DNA of 57,105 bases from contig JACPNK010000004.1 of assembly GCA_016185525.1 (NCBI GenBank), positions 17,712 through 74,816 of the forward strand, in the 5' to 3' direction. Source of the stretch: Candidatus Yanofskyibacteriota bacterium. GTDB taxonomy: Bacteria > Patescibacteriota > Minisyncoccia > 2-02-FULL-40-12 > IGHO2-12-FULL-4. The first letter of the stretch is position 1; each line of letters opens with the position of its first letter. Positions 23,102 through 31,206 of the stretch are shown one piece after another. Below the pieces are notes generated by a model. The model did no database searches, was not told the DNA's origin, and saw nothing but the letters and a program-made list of their open reading frames with translations. A program made the position numbers and the translations under genes.

Positions 23102-24655
23102 TATTTCCTGGACCACTTGCGGGTTTGCCTTGCCTTTTGTTGCCGCCATAACTTGGCCGACCAAAAATTTTAGAGATTCTGTTTTTCCTTTTTTGTAATC
23201 CTCAACGGCTTTGGGATTTTTAGCAACGACTTCCTCCACAGCTTTTTGCAATTCACCGGTATCAGAAACCTGGCCCAGATTTTTTTCTTTCATAATCGCT
23301 TCGGGATGCAGACCAGTCTCGGCCATTTCTTTCAAAACAGCTTTAGCTCCCGTAGAAGAAAGTTTCTCGTGAAAAATCAAAACCATAAGCTCGGCAAAAG
23401 CTTCAGGTGAAATTTTGAATCCTTCCAGTTCGTCAACTTCCAAACCCTTAGCGCTCATTAGCGACGGAAATTCTGTGATAATATAGTTAGCGGAAAGAGT
23501 ATGCAGTTTTGCTGGTAAATGGGCTTCTGTTTTTTCGTTTTGGTTTTGATGAATAACTTTTGCCGCTACATCAAGTTCTGTGGCAACTCTCTCGTAATAA
23601 TCCCCCAAATGCTTAGCAATGGTAAAAATTTCAATTTGAGAGTCATTTAGACCGTACTGTTTTTTAAATCTAATCTTCCTTCCTTCCGGCAATTCCGGCA
23701 TCAAATATTTAATATCTTCCAAATACTTCTCGTCAAAATTTAGTACCGGCAAATCCGGCTCTGGAAAATAGCGATAATCATGCGCCTCTTCTTTGCTTCT
23801 CTGACTGAAAGTTTTTTGTCCAGCTTCATCCCAACCCCGAGTTTCTTGTTTAACTTCTTTTCCCTCTTCCAGCAATTCTGTTTGTCTTTTAATTTCATAT
23901 TCCACAGATTGAGCCGCCGCTCTAATGGAGTTTAAGTTTTTAATCTCAACCTTCGTTCCCAACTTTATAACTTGGGACTTAGAACTTAGAACTTCCGGTC
24001 GAAGTGATATGTTCACTTCGATCCGGTATTGTCCTTTTTCCATGTTGGCATCCGAAACACCAAGATAACGCAAAATCAAACGCAATTTCTCGGCAAATTC
24101 TTTAACCTCTTCCGCGCTGTTTAAATCCGGCTCCGTCACAAGCTCCATCAACGGCACCCCTGCCCTGTTAAAGTCCACCAAGCTATGATCGCCTTTGCTG
24201 TCATGCTGAAGCCGCCCAGCATCTTCCTCTAAGTGAATCCGTGTGATTCGAATGCGCTTAAAGTCTAAGGTCGAAAGACTAATGCTCTGATTATTCTGGC
24301 CTTGGTCGTTAGTCTTTAGACTTTTGTCACTGATCTCCAACCAGCCGTTTGCGCAAAGCGGTCTTTTATATTGGGAAATTTGATAGCCTTTGGGCAAATC
24401 GGGGTAAAAGTAATTTTTTCGGTCAAAATTAGTCTGCTTAGCAATCTCACAATTCAAAGCAAAACCGACTAAAATGGTTTTCTTTATCGCCTCTTCATTT
24501 ATAACCGGGAGAACCCCCGGAAAACCCATACAAATAGGGCAAATGTTTGTATTCGGGTGTTTCTCGTCCGGATCGTTCAACGAATCGCAGAACATTTTTG
24601 TCCTGGTTTTCAGCTCTGCATGAATCTCCAGCCCGATTGTGGGTTTATAGTTCAT
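23078..24655 (-). CDS. gatB: Aspartyl/glutamyl-tRNA amidotransferase subunit B
   Basis: 525 residues. GatB binds mischarged Glu-tRNA-Gln/Asp-tRNA-Asn and activates it for amidation with GatA and GatC (encoded at 43845-45531). Signatures: GLEIHAELKTRTKMFC, CMGFPGVLPVIN, KNYFYPDLPKGYQISQYKRPL, EEDAGRLQHD, DFNRAGVPLMELVTEPD, and the C-terminal YqeY-like tail. Residues ~110-132 are an extra loop encoded by a solo TAAAGTC palindrome (24260-24328), and ~221-232 (EVLSSKSQVIKL) a second, smaller spacer-like insertion. Both are in frame and lie in surface-loop positions, so the protein should remain active. Confidence 0.96.
   Translation of the reverse strand: MNYKPTIGLEIHAELKTRTKMFCDSLNDPDEKHPNTNICPICMGFPGVLPVINEEAIKKTILVGFALNCEIAKQTNFDRKNYFYPDLPKGYQISQYKRPLCANGWLEISDKSLKTNDQGQNNQSISLSTLDFKRIRITRIHLEEDAGRLQHDSKGDHSLVDFNRAGVPLMELVTEPDLNSAEEVKEFAEKLRLILRYLGVSDANMEKGQYRIEVNISLRPEVLSSKSQVIKLGTKVEIKNLNSIRAAAQSVEYEIKRQTELLEEGKEVKQETRGWDEAGQKTFSQRSKEEAHDYRYFPEPDLPVLNFDEKYLEDIKYLMPELPEGRKIRFKKQYGLNDSQIEIFTIAKHLGDYYERVATELDVAAKVIHQNQNEKTEAHLPAKLHTLSANYIITEFPSLMSAKGLEVDELEGFKISPEAFAELMVLIFHEKLSSTGAKAVLKEMAETGLHPEAIMKEKNLGQVSDTGELQKAVEEVVAKNPKAVEDYKKGKTESLKFLVGQVMAATKGKANPQVVQEILTELFGL
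24256..24330. repeat. Solo TAAAGTC palindromic element inside gatB
   Basis: AAAGTCTAAGGTCGAAAGACTAATG and GGCCTTGGTCGTTAGTCTTTAGACTTT face each other around CTCTGATTATTCT. It is read in the gatB frame as about 23 extra residues between the conserved GWLEI and RIRITRIHLEEDAG blocks. Confidence 0.8.
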
Positions 24656-24678
24656 GTTGGTTATCTTATCACCATTTT

Positions 24679-25194
24679 TTATAACAAAAAAGAGCCCACA
24701 AGGACTCTTTTTTTTAGAGTCAAGAACGTATAAGGGACTGGATTTTCATCGTCTGGATCATGTACTTCTTTTTCGACCTCCAGCCAATCATCTACATCAA
24801 ATTCCGGGAAAAACGCATCCCCTTCAAATTGAGCATCAACTAGCGTCAGATACATTTTGACTGTGGCAGAAAGAAATTGCCGGTATATTGTCGAACCCCC
24901 GATAACCATAACTTCTTCTGTATTTTCTTGAGCTGCATAATAAAGCGCTTCTCTAACAGAATGTGCAACAACGATATTTTTTAAGTGGCACTCTAAGCCC
25001 CTCGTTATAACAATGTTTAGACGTCCGGGAAGTATTTTTCCAATAGACTGGTGTGTCGTACGGCCCATAATGATGGGCTTTCCCATTGTGCATTCCTTGA
25101 AATGCTTAAGATCTGCCGGAAGAAGCCACGGTATACGACCCTTGTTTCCGATAACTCGATTATTATCAAACGCCGCAATTATTGAGATGGTCAT
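24679..25194 (-). CDS. folA: Dihydrofolate reductase
   Basis: 171 residues. ISIIAAFDNNRVIGNKGRIPW, PADLKHFKECTMGKPIIMGRTTHQSIGKILPGR, VIGGSTIY and the C-terminal ENPVPYTFLTLKK are DHFR signatures; the active-site acidic residue is D28 in LPADLKHF. It regenerates tetrahydrofolate used up by ThyA. It starts three bases after the thyA stop. Its last codons double as a terminator hairpin. Confidence 0.95.
   Translation of the reverse strand: MTISIIAAFDNNRVIGNKGRIPWLLPADLKHFKECTMGKPIIMGRTTHQSIGKILPGRLNIVITRGLECHLKNIVVAHSVREALYYAAQENTEEVMVIGGSTIYRQFLSATVKMYLTLVDAQFEGDAFFPEFDVDDWLEVEKEVHDPDDENPVPYTFLTLKKRVLVGSFLL
24686..24714 (-). terminator. Terminator overlapping the folA 3' end
   Basis: AAAAGAGTCC-ttgt-GGGCTCTTTT then TTGTTATAA on the minus strand; the hairpin lies within the coding sequence. 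Confidence 0.6.
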
Positions 25195-25197
25195 AAT

Positions 25198-26031
25198 CTA
25201 AACAGCCATCTCAGCCTTAATCGAAGGATGGTATTCATAGCCAACAAGCTCAATATCATTCATTGTAAATTTATTAATATCCTTTACTTCGGAATTTAGC
25301 CAAAGCCTAGGAAGCGGAAGAGGTTCCCGAGAAAGTTGTTCGCGTACTTGGTCTAGGTGATTATGATAAATGTGGGTATCAGCAAGCACAATAATCAGCT
25401 CATGTGGCTCCAAGCTAGTAACTTGAGCCACCATGTGTAAAAGAAGCGCATATGAAGCAATATTAAACGGCACTCCGAGAAACATATCACAACTACGCTG
25501 ATACATCGCAAGTGAGAGTTCCTGTTGAGGTGAAACAAAAAATTGATAGAACATATGACACGGGGGAAGAGCCATATTATCAAGTTCGCCAGGATTCCAG
25601 GCAGTAACCACAAGTCGGCGATTGTAAGGATCATTTTTAATACGCTCAATAACTTGACCAAACTGGTCTATCTCTCTACCATCGGGCGCGCGCCACGAAC
25701 GCCACTGTACGCCATATATTCGGCCAAGATCGCCATTGAATCGAGCTTTCGGTTTCCAATATTCCGATTGAGCATTTAGCGTCCAAATAGTTCGGTCATT
25801 TCCCACAAGTTCTCTCAAACGATTATCATCCGAACTGCCTTCAAGAAACCACAGTAGCTCGGCTTTTACCGACTTAAATGCCAGTTTTTTTGTTGTGATA
25901 GCAGGAAATCCATTTCTAAGATCAAACCTCATCGGTTTCAAAAATAGAGCTCGGGTATTTACCCCTGTCCGATTTGGCTTATCGACACCACGCTCAATAA
26001 CCTCTTTAAGAACATCGAGATACTGTCTCAT
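25198..26031 (-). CDS. thyA: Thymidylate synthase
   Basis: 277 residues, full length. The nucleophile Cys lies in ALPPCHMFYQFFV; RSCDMFLGVPFNIASYALLLHMVA and DTHIYHNHLDQV bind dUMP and folate. It converts dUMP to dTMP with methylene-tetrahydrofolate. AAGGAAAAAAC precedes ATG 26031. Part of the tmk-thyA-folA block, though a terminator follows tmk. Confidence 0.97.
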   Translation of the reverse strand: MRQYLDVLKEVIERGVDKPNRTGVNTRALFLKPMRFDLRNGFPAITTKKLAFKSVKAELLWFLEGSSDDNRLRELVGNDRTIWTLNAQSEYWKPKARFNGDLGRIYGVQWRSWRAPDGREIDQFGQVIERIKNDPYNRRLVVTAWNPGELDNMALPPCHMFYQFFVSPQQELSLAMYQRSCDMFLGVPFNIASYALLLHMVAQVTSLEPHELIIVLADTHIYHNHLDQVREQLSREPLPLPRLWLNSEVKDINKFTMNDIELVGYEYHPSIKAEMAV

Positions 26032-26083
26032 GTTTTTTCCTTTTTTAAAGAACGGTTTTAGAATCTTATCAAAAATAAAAATA

Positions 26084-26106
26084 AAAAAAAGAGGCCAGCG
26101 GCCTCG
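26084..26106 (-). terminator. Terminator after tmk
   Basis: GAGGCC-gct-GGCCTC followed by T8 on the minus strand, directly after the tmk stop; read-through is needed for thyA unless an unseen promoter exists. Confidence 0.7.
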
Positions 26107-26844
26107 TTACTTTGCAAATAATTTCTTAACTTCCTGCCAAGCCAGCTCATGAACTTCTGGAATTGTCAGAAGCCTCTGCTCTTCTTTGCTAAAGACATTG
26201 ATTATTTTCCAATAGTCGGGAAATAATTTAGCCGCATACATATACGCCCACCACGATTTCTCTAACATTTCTTTATTAGACTCATGGGCATCCTTTTCCT
26301 TCTCTTCTTTTTTAAGCTGTTCTTCCTTAAGCTCCCAAGCAATCTTCGGCGGTACGTTAAAAAGCAAAACTAGATCGGGCTTTGGTATCTCTAAAAGCTC
26401 ATACTCTGTTTCAAGAAGCCACTTAATAAATTTCTCCTGTTTAACGGTGTCTTTTGCCTTAGCTCCCTGATGACCTATATTGGATTCCATATAACGATTA
26501 GAAACCACCACAAAGCCATCTTTCAAAAGATTAGACAGGCTGAATATGTTATCTTGAGAGAAAGCGGCATCAAATCTGTCTAACGCATAAGCCAAAGAGG
26601 CAAAAAACTTATTGACCTTGTCTGCCGGACCATAACCAGGACGCTCAAAACCGCCATCTTTTTTGCCCAAATATTTTTCAACAAACCAAGCTGCAGGATG
26701 TCCATATCTAGGAAAATCAGTTGTAAACACTTTTGTGACACCATCCGCCCTTAGCCTTTTTTGTAAAAGTCCAAATTGCTCTGTCTTTCCGCTACCGTCT
26801 ATTCCCTCACAAACAATTAACTTGCCGGGATATTTCGCTGACAT
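26107..26844 (-). CDS. tmk: Thymidylate kinase
   Basis: 245 residues. P-loop CEGIDGSGKT (12-21), DRFDAAF-like and SNRYMESNIGHQGAKAKD motifs. It phosphorylates dTMP to dTDP, the step after ThyA. It is longer than E. coli Tmk (213), with a charged insertion around ~165-190 (LKEEQLKKEEKEKDAHESNK) that forms the lid region. ATG 26844 has AAGGAGC upstream. Confidence 0.93.
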   Translation of the reverse strand: MSAKYPGKLIVCEGIDGSGKTEQFGLLQKRLRADGVTKVFTTDFPRYGHPAAWFVEKYLGKKDGGFERPGYGPADKVNKFFASLAYALDRFDAAFSQDNIFSLSNLLKDGFVVVSNRYMESNIGHQGAKAKDTVKQEKFIKWLLETEYELLEIPKPDLVLLFNVPPKIAWELKEEQLKKEEKEKDAHESNKEMLEKSWWAYMYAAKLFPDYWKIINVFSKEEQRLLTIPEVHELAWQEVKKLFAK

Positions 26845-26860
26845 ATTTGCTCCTTAAAAA

Positions 26861-26887
26861 ATAGAGAAAGCAACAAGCTTTCTCTAT
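26861..26887 (-). terminator. Terminator upstream of tmk
   Basis: ATAGAGAAAGC-ttgtt-GCTTTCTCTAT followed by TTTTTT on the minus strand. It probably ends transcription from the upstream 75-residue gene, but it overlaps the start region predicted from 26886-26913. Confidence 0.7.
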
Positions 26888-26913
26888 TATAGTCGCAAAA
26901 TATTTTAGCGCAA
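26886..26913 (-). promoter_or_regulatory. Possible tmk promoter
   Basis: TTGCGC (26913-26908), 16-base spacer, TATAAT (26891-26886). The start point falls within the hairpin above. Confidence 0.45.
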
Positions 26914-26920
26914 GCGCGGA

Positions 26921-27148
26921 CTAGCTTTTAATATTTAAGGATTGTTCTATGCGAGACATTCTGCGATTAAGGTTCTTGACTTCACTTCTAACATCCAAAT
27001 CTTTTTTAATTTCTTCAAAGCCATTGGCAGTCATTATTGCTAATTTTCCGACTTCTTCAGTAACTAAACTTTTGACGTCTTCAATATCATCTTTCGTTGC
27101 CAATTTATTTAGTTGTTTATCTAGATATTCCTTAGTAAGTTCTGACAT
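26921..27148 (-). CDS. Small coiled-coil protein
   Basis: 75 residues, amphipathic throughout (KEYLDKQLNKLATKDDIEDV ... VKNLNRRMSRIEQSLNIKS). Small coiled-coil proteins of this shape, with a 'LATKDDIEDVK' segment, recur in CPR genomes, without known function (recollection). It follows rplK, where rplA normally stands. Confidence 0.65.
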   Translation of the reverse strand: MSELTKEYLDKQLNKLATKDDIEDVKSLVTEEVGKLAIMTANGFEEIKKDLDVRSEVKNLNRRMSRIEQSLNIKS

Positions 27149-27189
27149 AACAATTCAATTATATAACTCCTAACAATCTTGGCAAACCA

Positions 27190-27609
27190 CTATTTCACCT
27201 CTACCCCCATATTTCTTGCTGTGCCCTCAATGATTCTCATGGCTCCCTCAACGTCATTGGCATTTAAATCTTCCATTTTCAGTTGAGCTATCTCTCTGAC
27301 TTGACCCTTCGTAACACTGCCGACCTTTTTTTTGTTCGGCTCACCGGAGCCTTTTTCAACTTTAGCCGCCTTGAGCAAAAGACTGGCCGCCGGAGGGGTC
27401 TTTAATTTAAAGTCAAAAGTCCTGTCTTCATAAACGGTAATTTCAGCCGGAATAACCTGCCCCATCTTGTCCCGAGTCGCCTCGTTAAACTTGAGAACAA
27501 ATTCCTGGATATTTAATCCGTGCTGTCCTAAAGCCGGCCCAACCGGAGGCGCCGGTGTTGCCTTACCGGCATCAATCTGAAGTTTTAATACAGTTTTAAT
27601 TTTCTTCAT
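27190..27609 (-). CDS. rplK: 50S ribosomal protein L11
   Basis: 139 residues, full length. [30 protein letters not shown] and the C-terminal [10 protein letters not shown] are characteristic. It binds the GTPase-associated centre of 23S rRNA. In most bacteria it follows nusG directly and precedes rplA; here the S23 element lies between nusG and rplK, and no rplA follows. Its leader is provided by the right half of the palindrome. Confidence 0.96.
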   Translation of the reverse strand: MKKIKTVLKLQIDAGKATPAPPVGPALGQHGLNIQEFVLKFNEATRDKMGQVIPAEITVYEDRTFDFKLKTPPAASLLLKAAKVEKGSGEPNKKKVGSVTKGQVREIAQLKMEDLNANDVEGAMRIIEGTARNMGVEVK

Positions 27610-28016
27610 AAGCTTAAGGTCTAAAGACTAAAGTCTAAGGCTAGAAATTAAAGATTTAATTTTAGAAGCCAACAAACAACTGTCTTTATAAAAACCGTCA
27701 AATTCGCTTTTCACAATAAAATTTAGATCTAAGGAAATATATAATCCGGTTACGGTTTCGTTAAGTGATCCCAAAGAAATTCTTAGAAATCTTTTAAACT
27801 CTGGGTCCGACTTCTTGTCACTACCTTCCGCTATATTTAAAGCTATGGAAACTGCCGCTCGTCTTAATTGGCTTGTTAGTCCAAAAAGTTCGCTCTTTGG
27901 AAACTTACCTGTAATTTTATAAATATCGGCACTAAACTTTTTTGCTAATTTCCAAATTTCTAAATTCTCAAATCGATAATACATGCCTTAGTCTTTCGTC
28001 ATTAGACTTTAGTCTT
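27605..28016. mobile_element. S23-carrying palindromic element inserted between nusG and rplK
   Basis: The half AAAGACTAAAGTCTAATGACGAAAGACTAAGGC (27985-28016, read on the minus strand) ends exactly at the ATG of the S23 gene. The complementary half TTTCTAGCCTTAGACTTTAGTC... (27610-27656) supplies its last codons and stop. Joined without the gene, the two halves reproduce the solo palindromes at 2129-2203, 11552-11626 and 24256-24330. It occupies the whole nusG-rplK gap. Confidence 0.75.
27628..27984 (-). CDS. Four-helix-bundle protein of the S23 / 23S intervening-sequence family
   Basis: 118 residues. YRFENLEIWKLAKKFSADIYKIT, LTSQLRRAAVSIALNIAEGSDKKSDPEFKRFLRISLGSLNE are diagnostic for the TIGR02436 four-helix-bundle family, which is encoded in 23S rRNA intervening sequences of Leptospira, Coxiella and others and is related to the Avd protein of diversity-generating retroelements. 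The molecular function of the family is not settled. The start codon abuts one half of the palindromic element and the stop TAG lies in the other half, so the gene and the repeat form one unit. No Shine-Dalgarno sequence is evident. It lies in the secE-nusG-rplK operon in the same direction and would be cotranscribed. Confidence 0.92.
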   Translation of the reverse strand: MYYRFENLEIWKLAKKFSADIYKITGKFPKSELFGLTSQLRRAAVSIALNIAEGSDKKSDPEFKRFLRISLGSLNETVTGLYISLDLNFIVKSEFDGFYKDSCLLASKIKSLISSLRL

Positions 28017-28562
28017 TTATAATTTCTTAATCTGCAAAAAGTCCAATTCAACCGGTGTCTCTCTGCCAAACATCGTCACTAAGACCTTGATTCTGCCACG
28101 CTCTTCATCAACTTCCGAAACTCTGCCGTCAAAGTCCTTGAACGGACCGTCTGTAATTTTGACGTTATCGCCTACCACAATATCAAACTTATACTTGGGC
28201 TCGTCCACGCCCGTTCTTTTTATGAGGGCCTCGGCCTCCTCTTTTGACAAAGGTGTCGGAATAACACCGGCGCCGATAAAACCGGTAACGTTCGGCGTGT
28301 TTCTGACGACATACCACGAATCATCGGTAACAATCATCTCAACCAAAACATAACCCGGAAAAATTTTTTCTTCAACCGTCTCTCTCTTACCGCCTTTTAT
28401 TTTTATCTTTTTCTCCTTGGGCACCAAAACATTAAAAATCTTGTCTTCATACCCTAAAGACTCAATACGCTGTCTCAAGCCGTTGGCAACATTATCCTCA
28501 TAACCTGAATAAGTATGTATAGCATACCAATGTTTTTCCCCGGTTGTAGCTTGCTTTGCCAT
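28017..28562 (-). CDS. nusG: Transcription termination/antitermination protein NusG
   Basis: 181 residues. NGN domain (WYAIHTYSGYEDNVANGL, FPGYVLVEM, WYVVRNTPNVTGFIG) and C-terminal KOW domain (GDNVKITDGPFKDFDGRVSEVDEERGRIKVLV). It couples RNA polymerase to ribosomes or Rho. It follows secE, but with a 180-base structured element (28580-28735) in between. Confidence 0.96.
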   Translation of the reverse strand: MAKQATTGEKHWYAIHTYSGYEDNVANGLRQRIESLGYEDKIFNVLVPKEKKIKIKGGKRETVEEKIFPGYVLVEMIVTDDSWYVVRNTPNVTGFIGAGVIPTPLSKEEAEALIKRTGVDEPKYKFDIVVGDNVKITDGPFKDFDGRVSEVDEERGRIKVLVTMFGRETPVELDFLQIKKL

Positions 28563-28579
28563 TTTTATTAAACTCAGCG

Positions 28580-28735
28580 TAGTGTCTGTTGCTTTTGGAG
28601 GCTCTGAAAGCTGTGGATTGCATGGTTGCGAGCAGTATAATGTTGCAAAGCAACTGCGAGCAAATCCACAGCTTTCAAAGAGTGCAGCTTTCCCGCTGGG
28701 GAAAGCAAACGTCCGGAAAAAGTAACAGACACGAA
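28580..28735. ncRNA. Structured multi-stem element between secE and nusG (element B)
   Basis: Outer arms GTGTCTGTTGCTTTT and AAAAAGTAACAGACAC pair with one mismatch. Inside, GAAAGCTGTGGATT pairs with AATCCACAGCTTTC around an inner hairpin GCAGT/ACTGC whose loop starts ATAATGTT, and a separate hairpin GCTTTCCC-gct-GGGGAAAGC follows. The layout and the AGTATAATGTT loop match element A upstream of thrS in the plus-strand reading. Relative to secE-nusG transcription it is inverted, which favours a mobile DNA palindrome over a fixed-orientation riboswitch. Confidence 0.65.
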
Positions 28736-28743
28736 GCTGACCA

Positions 28744-28926
28744 TTATCTTAAAAATATTTTGTTCAACAGAAAAGTAAAAACAGCATCTAGGCCGCCTAA
28801 AAATGCCGCCACAAACAAACTTAAACCAATCACAATACTTGTGTATTTTATAGTCTGCTGTTTTGTCGGCCAGTCTACCCGGCCCAATTCACCTCTAACG
28901 TCTTTAAGAAAACCAGGAACATTCAT
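28744..28926 (-). CDS. secE: Preprotein translocase subunit SecE
   Basis: 60 residues with one C-terminal membrane span (YTSIVIGLSLFVAAFLGGLDAVF) preceded by the conserved FLKDVRGELGRVDWPTKQQT. It completes the SecYEG channel. First gene of the secE-nusG-S23-rplK operon. Confidence 0.94.
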   Translation of the reverse strand: MNVPGFLKDVRGELGRVDWPTKQQTIKYTSIVIGLSLFVAAFLGGLDAVFTFLLNKIFLR

Positions 28927-28940
28927 TTTTTCTATTTTAA

Positions 28941-28955
28941 AACCCCTCGCGGGGG
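28941..28955 (-). terminator. Hairpin between gyrB and secE
   Basis: GCCCC-cgcga-GGGG followed by TTTTAAAAT on the minus strand. It lies after the promoter at 28973-29002, so it may end gyrB transcripts and attenuate secE. Confidence 0.5.
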
Positions 28956-28972
28956 CTTATTTAATTAACCCC

Positions 28973-29002
28973 AGTATAGCACCCGGCAAACCATAAAGTC
29001 AA
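28973..29002 (-). promoter_or_regulatory. Promoter of the secE operon
   Basis: TTGACT (29002-28997), 18-base spacer, TGC-TATACT (extended -10, 28978-28973). Confidence 0.75.
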
Positions 29003-29012
29003 GTTTACGTTA

Positions 29013-31091
29013 TTATACATCTAGGTTTTTGACATTCTTAGCGTGAGTCTGGATAAATTTCTTTCTTGGCAAAACTTCACTGCCCATAAGAGTGTCAAAA
29101 ACTTCGTCAGCTAATTCGGCATCCTTCATGGTGACCTGAAGCAAGACCCTATTTTCCGGATTCATCGTCGTTTCCCAAAGCTGTTCGGGGTTCATCTCTC
29201 CAAGACCCTTGTATCTCTGCAGAATGATTCCCTTCAATTTGGCGGGACTCTCTTCAAACGCTTCAATTTCTTCTCCGGCTTTTCCGTTAATTTCACTAAC
29301 CTCCCATTCTCCCTTTTTTATTTTTTGAGCTTTTTCAGCCGGCATAAGTTCTTTCGAAATCTTTTCTTTCGCTTCGTCGTTATAAGCATATCTTACCTCG
29401 CTACCCTTTTGCAAACGGTACAGCGGCGGCTGGGCGATATAGATATGCCCGGCAGAAATTAACTGCGGAAAATATCTGTAAAACAAAGTCAAAAGCAGAG
29501 TACGAATATGCGAACCATCGCTATCAGCATCAGTCATAATAACAACTTTGTGATAACGCAATTTTGTGAGGTCAAACTCCTCGGCAATAGCAGTACCGAT
29601 GGCAATAACCAGCGATCGGATTTCTTCGTTGGCCAGCATTTTGTCCAAACGAGCTTTTTCTACATTTAAAATTTTACCCCGCAAAGGAAGAATGGCTTGG
29701 GTTCTGCGACTTCGACCTTGGGTTGCGCTTCCGCCGGCTGAATCACCCTCTACAATAAACAGTTCCGATTCTGACGGATCACGACTGGAACAATCTCGTA
29801 GTTTGCCCGGCAAAGTGAAGCCCTCCATAGCGCCTTTACGAATAACTGTCTCGCGAGCGGCTTTAGCGGCAATTCTAGCTTTGGAGGCCAAAATCACTTT
29901 TTCCAGCATCCCGCGGGCATCTGAAGGATTTCTTTCCAGCCAGTCAGGAATCTCCACGTTTAAAACACCCTCCACCGCCGTCCTGGCTTCGGGATTGCCC
30001 AACTTGGCCTTGGTTTGTCCCTCAAATTGCGGCTCTCTTAATTTTACGGAAACAACAGCAGTTAAACCCTCTCTGATATCGTCTCCGGTCAAATTTTCGT
30101 CTTTATCTTTGAGATAGCTGTTTTTGCGCGCGTAGTCATTCAAAGCTCTGGTGATAGCCGAACGAAAACCGGTAATGTGCATACCGCCTTCTAATGTGTG
30201 AATATTGTTGGCAAAGCCCATTTCTTTGCCTTGAATATCATCAGTGTATTGAAAACCGACTTCCACCTGCATATCTTCCAAATCTTTGGAAACATAAAAA
30301 ATGTTTGGATGCTTCGCTTCCTCCTTGCGGTTCAGGAAATATTTTATGTAAGAAACCACGCCGCCTTCAAAGTAGAAGCCATGGCTCAAGAAAAAAGTTG
30401 ACTCTTCGTTATTTTCTGGCCTAACAGATTTTATAGGCAAACGCTCGTCGGTGATATTGATCTTAACCCCCTTTATCAGATAAGCCTGCTGGCGCAAGTG
30501 AGTAATAATTTTATCCCAATCCCAGTTAATTTCTTTAAAAATTTCCGGATCAGGCTGAAAAGTTACCGTTGTCCCAGTCTTATTGGTCTTACCAACTTTT
30601 TTAACCGCCGCCAAAGGTTTGCCTCGTTTGTATTCTTGGGCAAAAACATCCGGTTTGCGGTTGACTTCCACTTTCATCCAAGAAGACAAAGCGTTGACCA
30701 CAGACAAACCGACACCATGCAAACCGCCGGAAACTTTGTAGGCCGAATGGTCAAACTTACCGCCGGCGTGAAGCATGGTCGCCGCCACCTCCAAAGCTGA
30801 CTTTTTAATCTTGGGATGAGTATCCGTAGGAATACCACGGCCGTCGTCTGATATGCGCACCTGGTTTTCGGGCAGAAGAGTTACGGTGATATTTTTAGCG
30901 TGACCGGCGAGAGCTTCATCATATGAATTGTCAAAAATTTCCCACAATAAGTGGTGCACGCCCTCTGCGCCGGTTGAACCGATATACATACCCGGTCTTT
31001 TCCTGACCGGTTCCAAACCCTCCAAAACATCTATATCAGCGGCTGTGTAGCCGCCTTTTTTTCCGCCAGCCGGCGGACTTTTTTCTGCCAT
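29013..31091 (-). CDS. gyrB: DNA gyrase subunit B
   Basis: 692 residues. GHKL ATPase motifs are present: IFDNSYDEA, ISDDGRGIPTDTH, GGLHGVGLSVVNALS. Toprim motifs: FIVEGDSAGG and IMTDADSD. The C-terminal QRYKGLGEMNPEQLWETTMNP closes the domain that contacts GyrA. It lacks the ~165-residue insertion of E. coli GyrB, as usual outside Gammaproteobacteria. It introduces negative supercoils with GyrA, which is not in this window. Confidence 0.96.
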   Translation of the reverse strand: MAEKSPPAGGKKGGYTAADIDVLEGLEPVRKRPGMYIGSTGAEGVHHLLWEIFDNSYDEALAGHAKNITVTLLPENQVRISDDGRGIPTDTHPKIKKSALEVAATMLHAGGKFDHSAYKVSGGLHGVGLSVVNALSSWMKVEVNRKPDVFAQEYKRGKPLAAVKKVGKTNKTGTTVTFQPDPEIFKEINWDWDKIITHLRQQAYLIKGVKINITDERLPIKSVRPENNEESTFFLSHGFYFEGGVVSYIKYFLNRKEEAKHPNIFYVSKDLEDMQVEVGFQYTDDIQGKEMGFANNIHTLEGGMHITGFRSAITRALNDYARKNSYLKDKDENLTGDDIREGLTAVVSVKLREPQFEGQTKAKLGNPEARTAVEGVLNVEIPDWLERNPSDARGMLEKVILASKARIAAKAARETVIRKGAMEGFTLPGKLRDCSSRDPSESELFIVEGDSAGGSATQGRSRRTQAILPLRGKILNVEKARLDKMLANEEIRSLVIAIGTAIAEEFDLTKLRYHKVVIMTDADSDGSHIRTLLLTLFYRYFPQLISAGHIYIAQPPLYRLQKGSEVRYAYNDEAKEKISKELMPAEKAQKIKKGEWEVSEINGKAGEEIEAFEESPAKLKGIILQRYKGLGEMNPEQLWETTMNPENRVLLQVTMKDAELADEVFDTLMGSEVLPRKKFIQTHAKNVKNLDV

Positions 31092-31143
31092 AAGTTGAGT
31101 AAATTTAACTCTCTAATTATATCAAATTTAAAAACAAAAACAA

Positions 31144-31173
31144 GTCAGGCACTTTTTGAAAAAGTGCCTGACA
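31144..31173 (-). terminator. Terminator of pheS
   Basis: GTCAGGCACTTTTT-ca-AAAAAGTGCCTGAC followed by TTGTTTTTG on the minus strand, in the gyrB leader. Confidence 0.8.
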
Positions 31174-31206
31174 AGCCAAAAATAGACCTGTTTTAAGTTA
31201 ACTTAT

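Noticed and set aside
28589-28996. 135-residue plus-strand ORF across element B and secE
   Set aside because: It reads through hairpin arms and antisense to secE, has no ribosome binding site and looks like no protein family.
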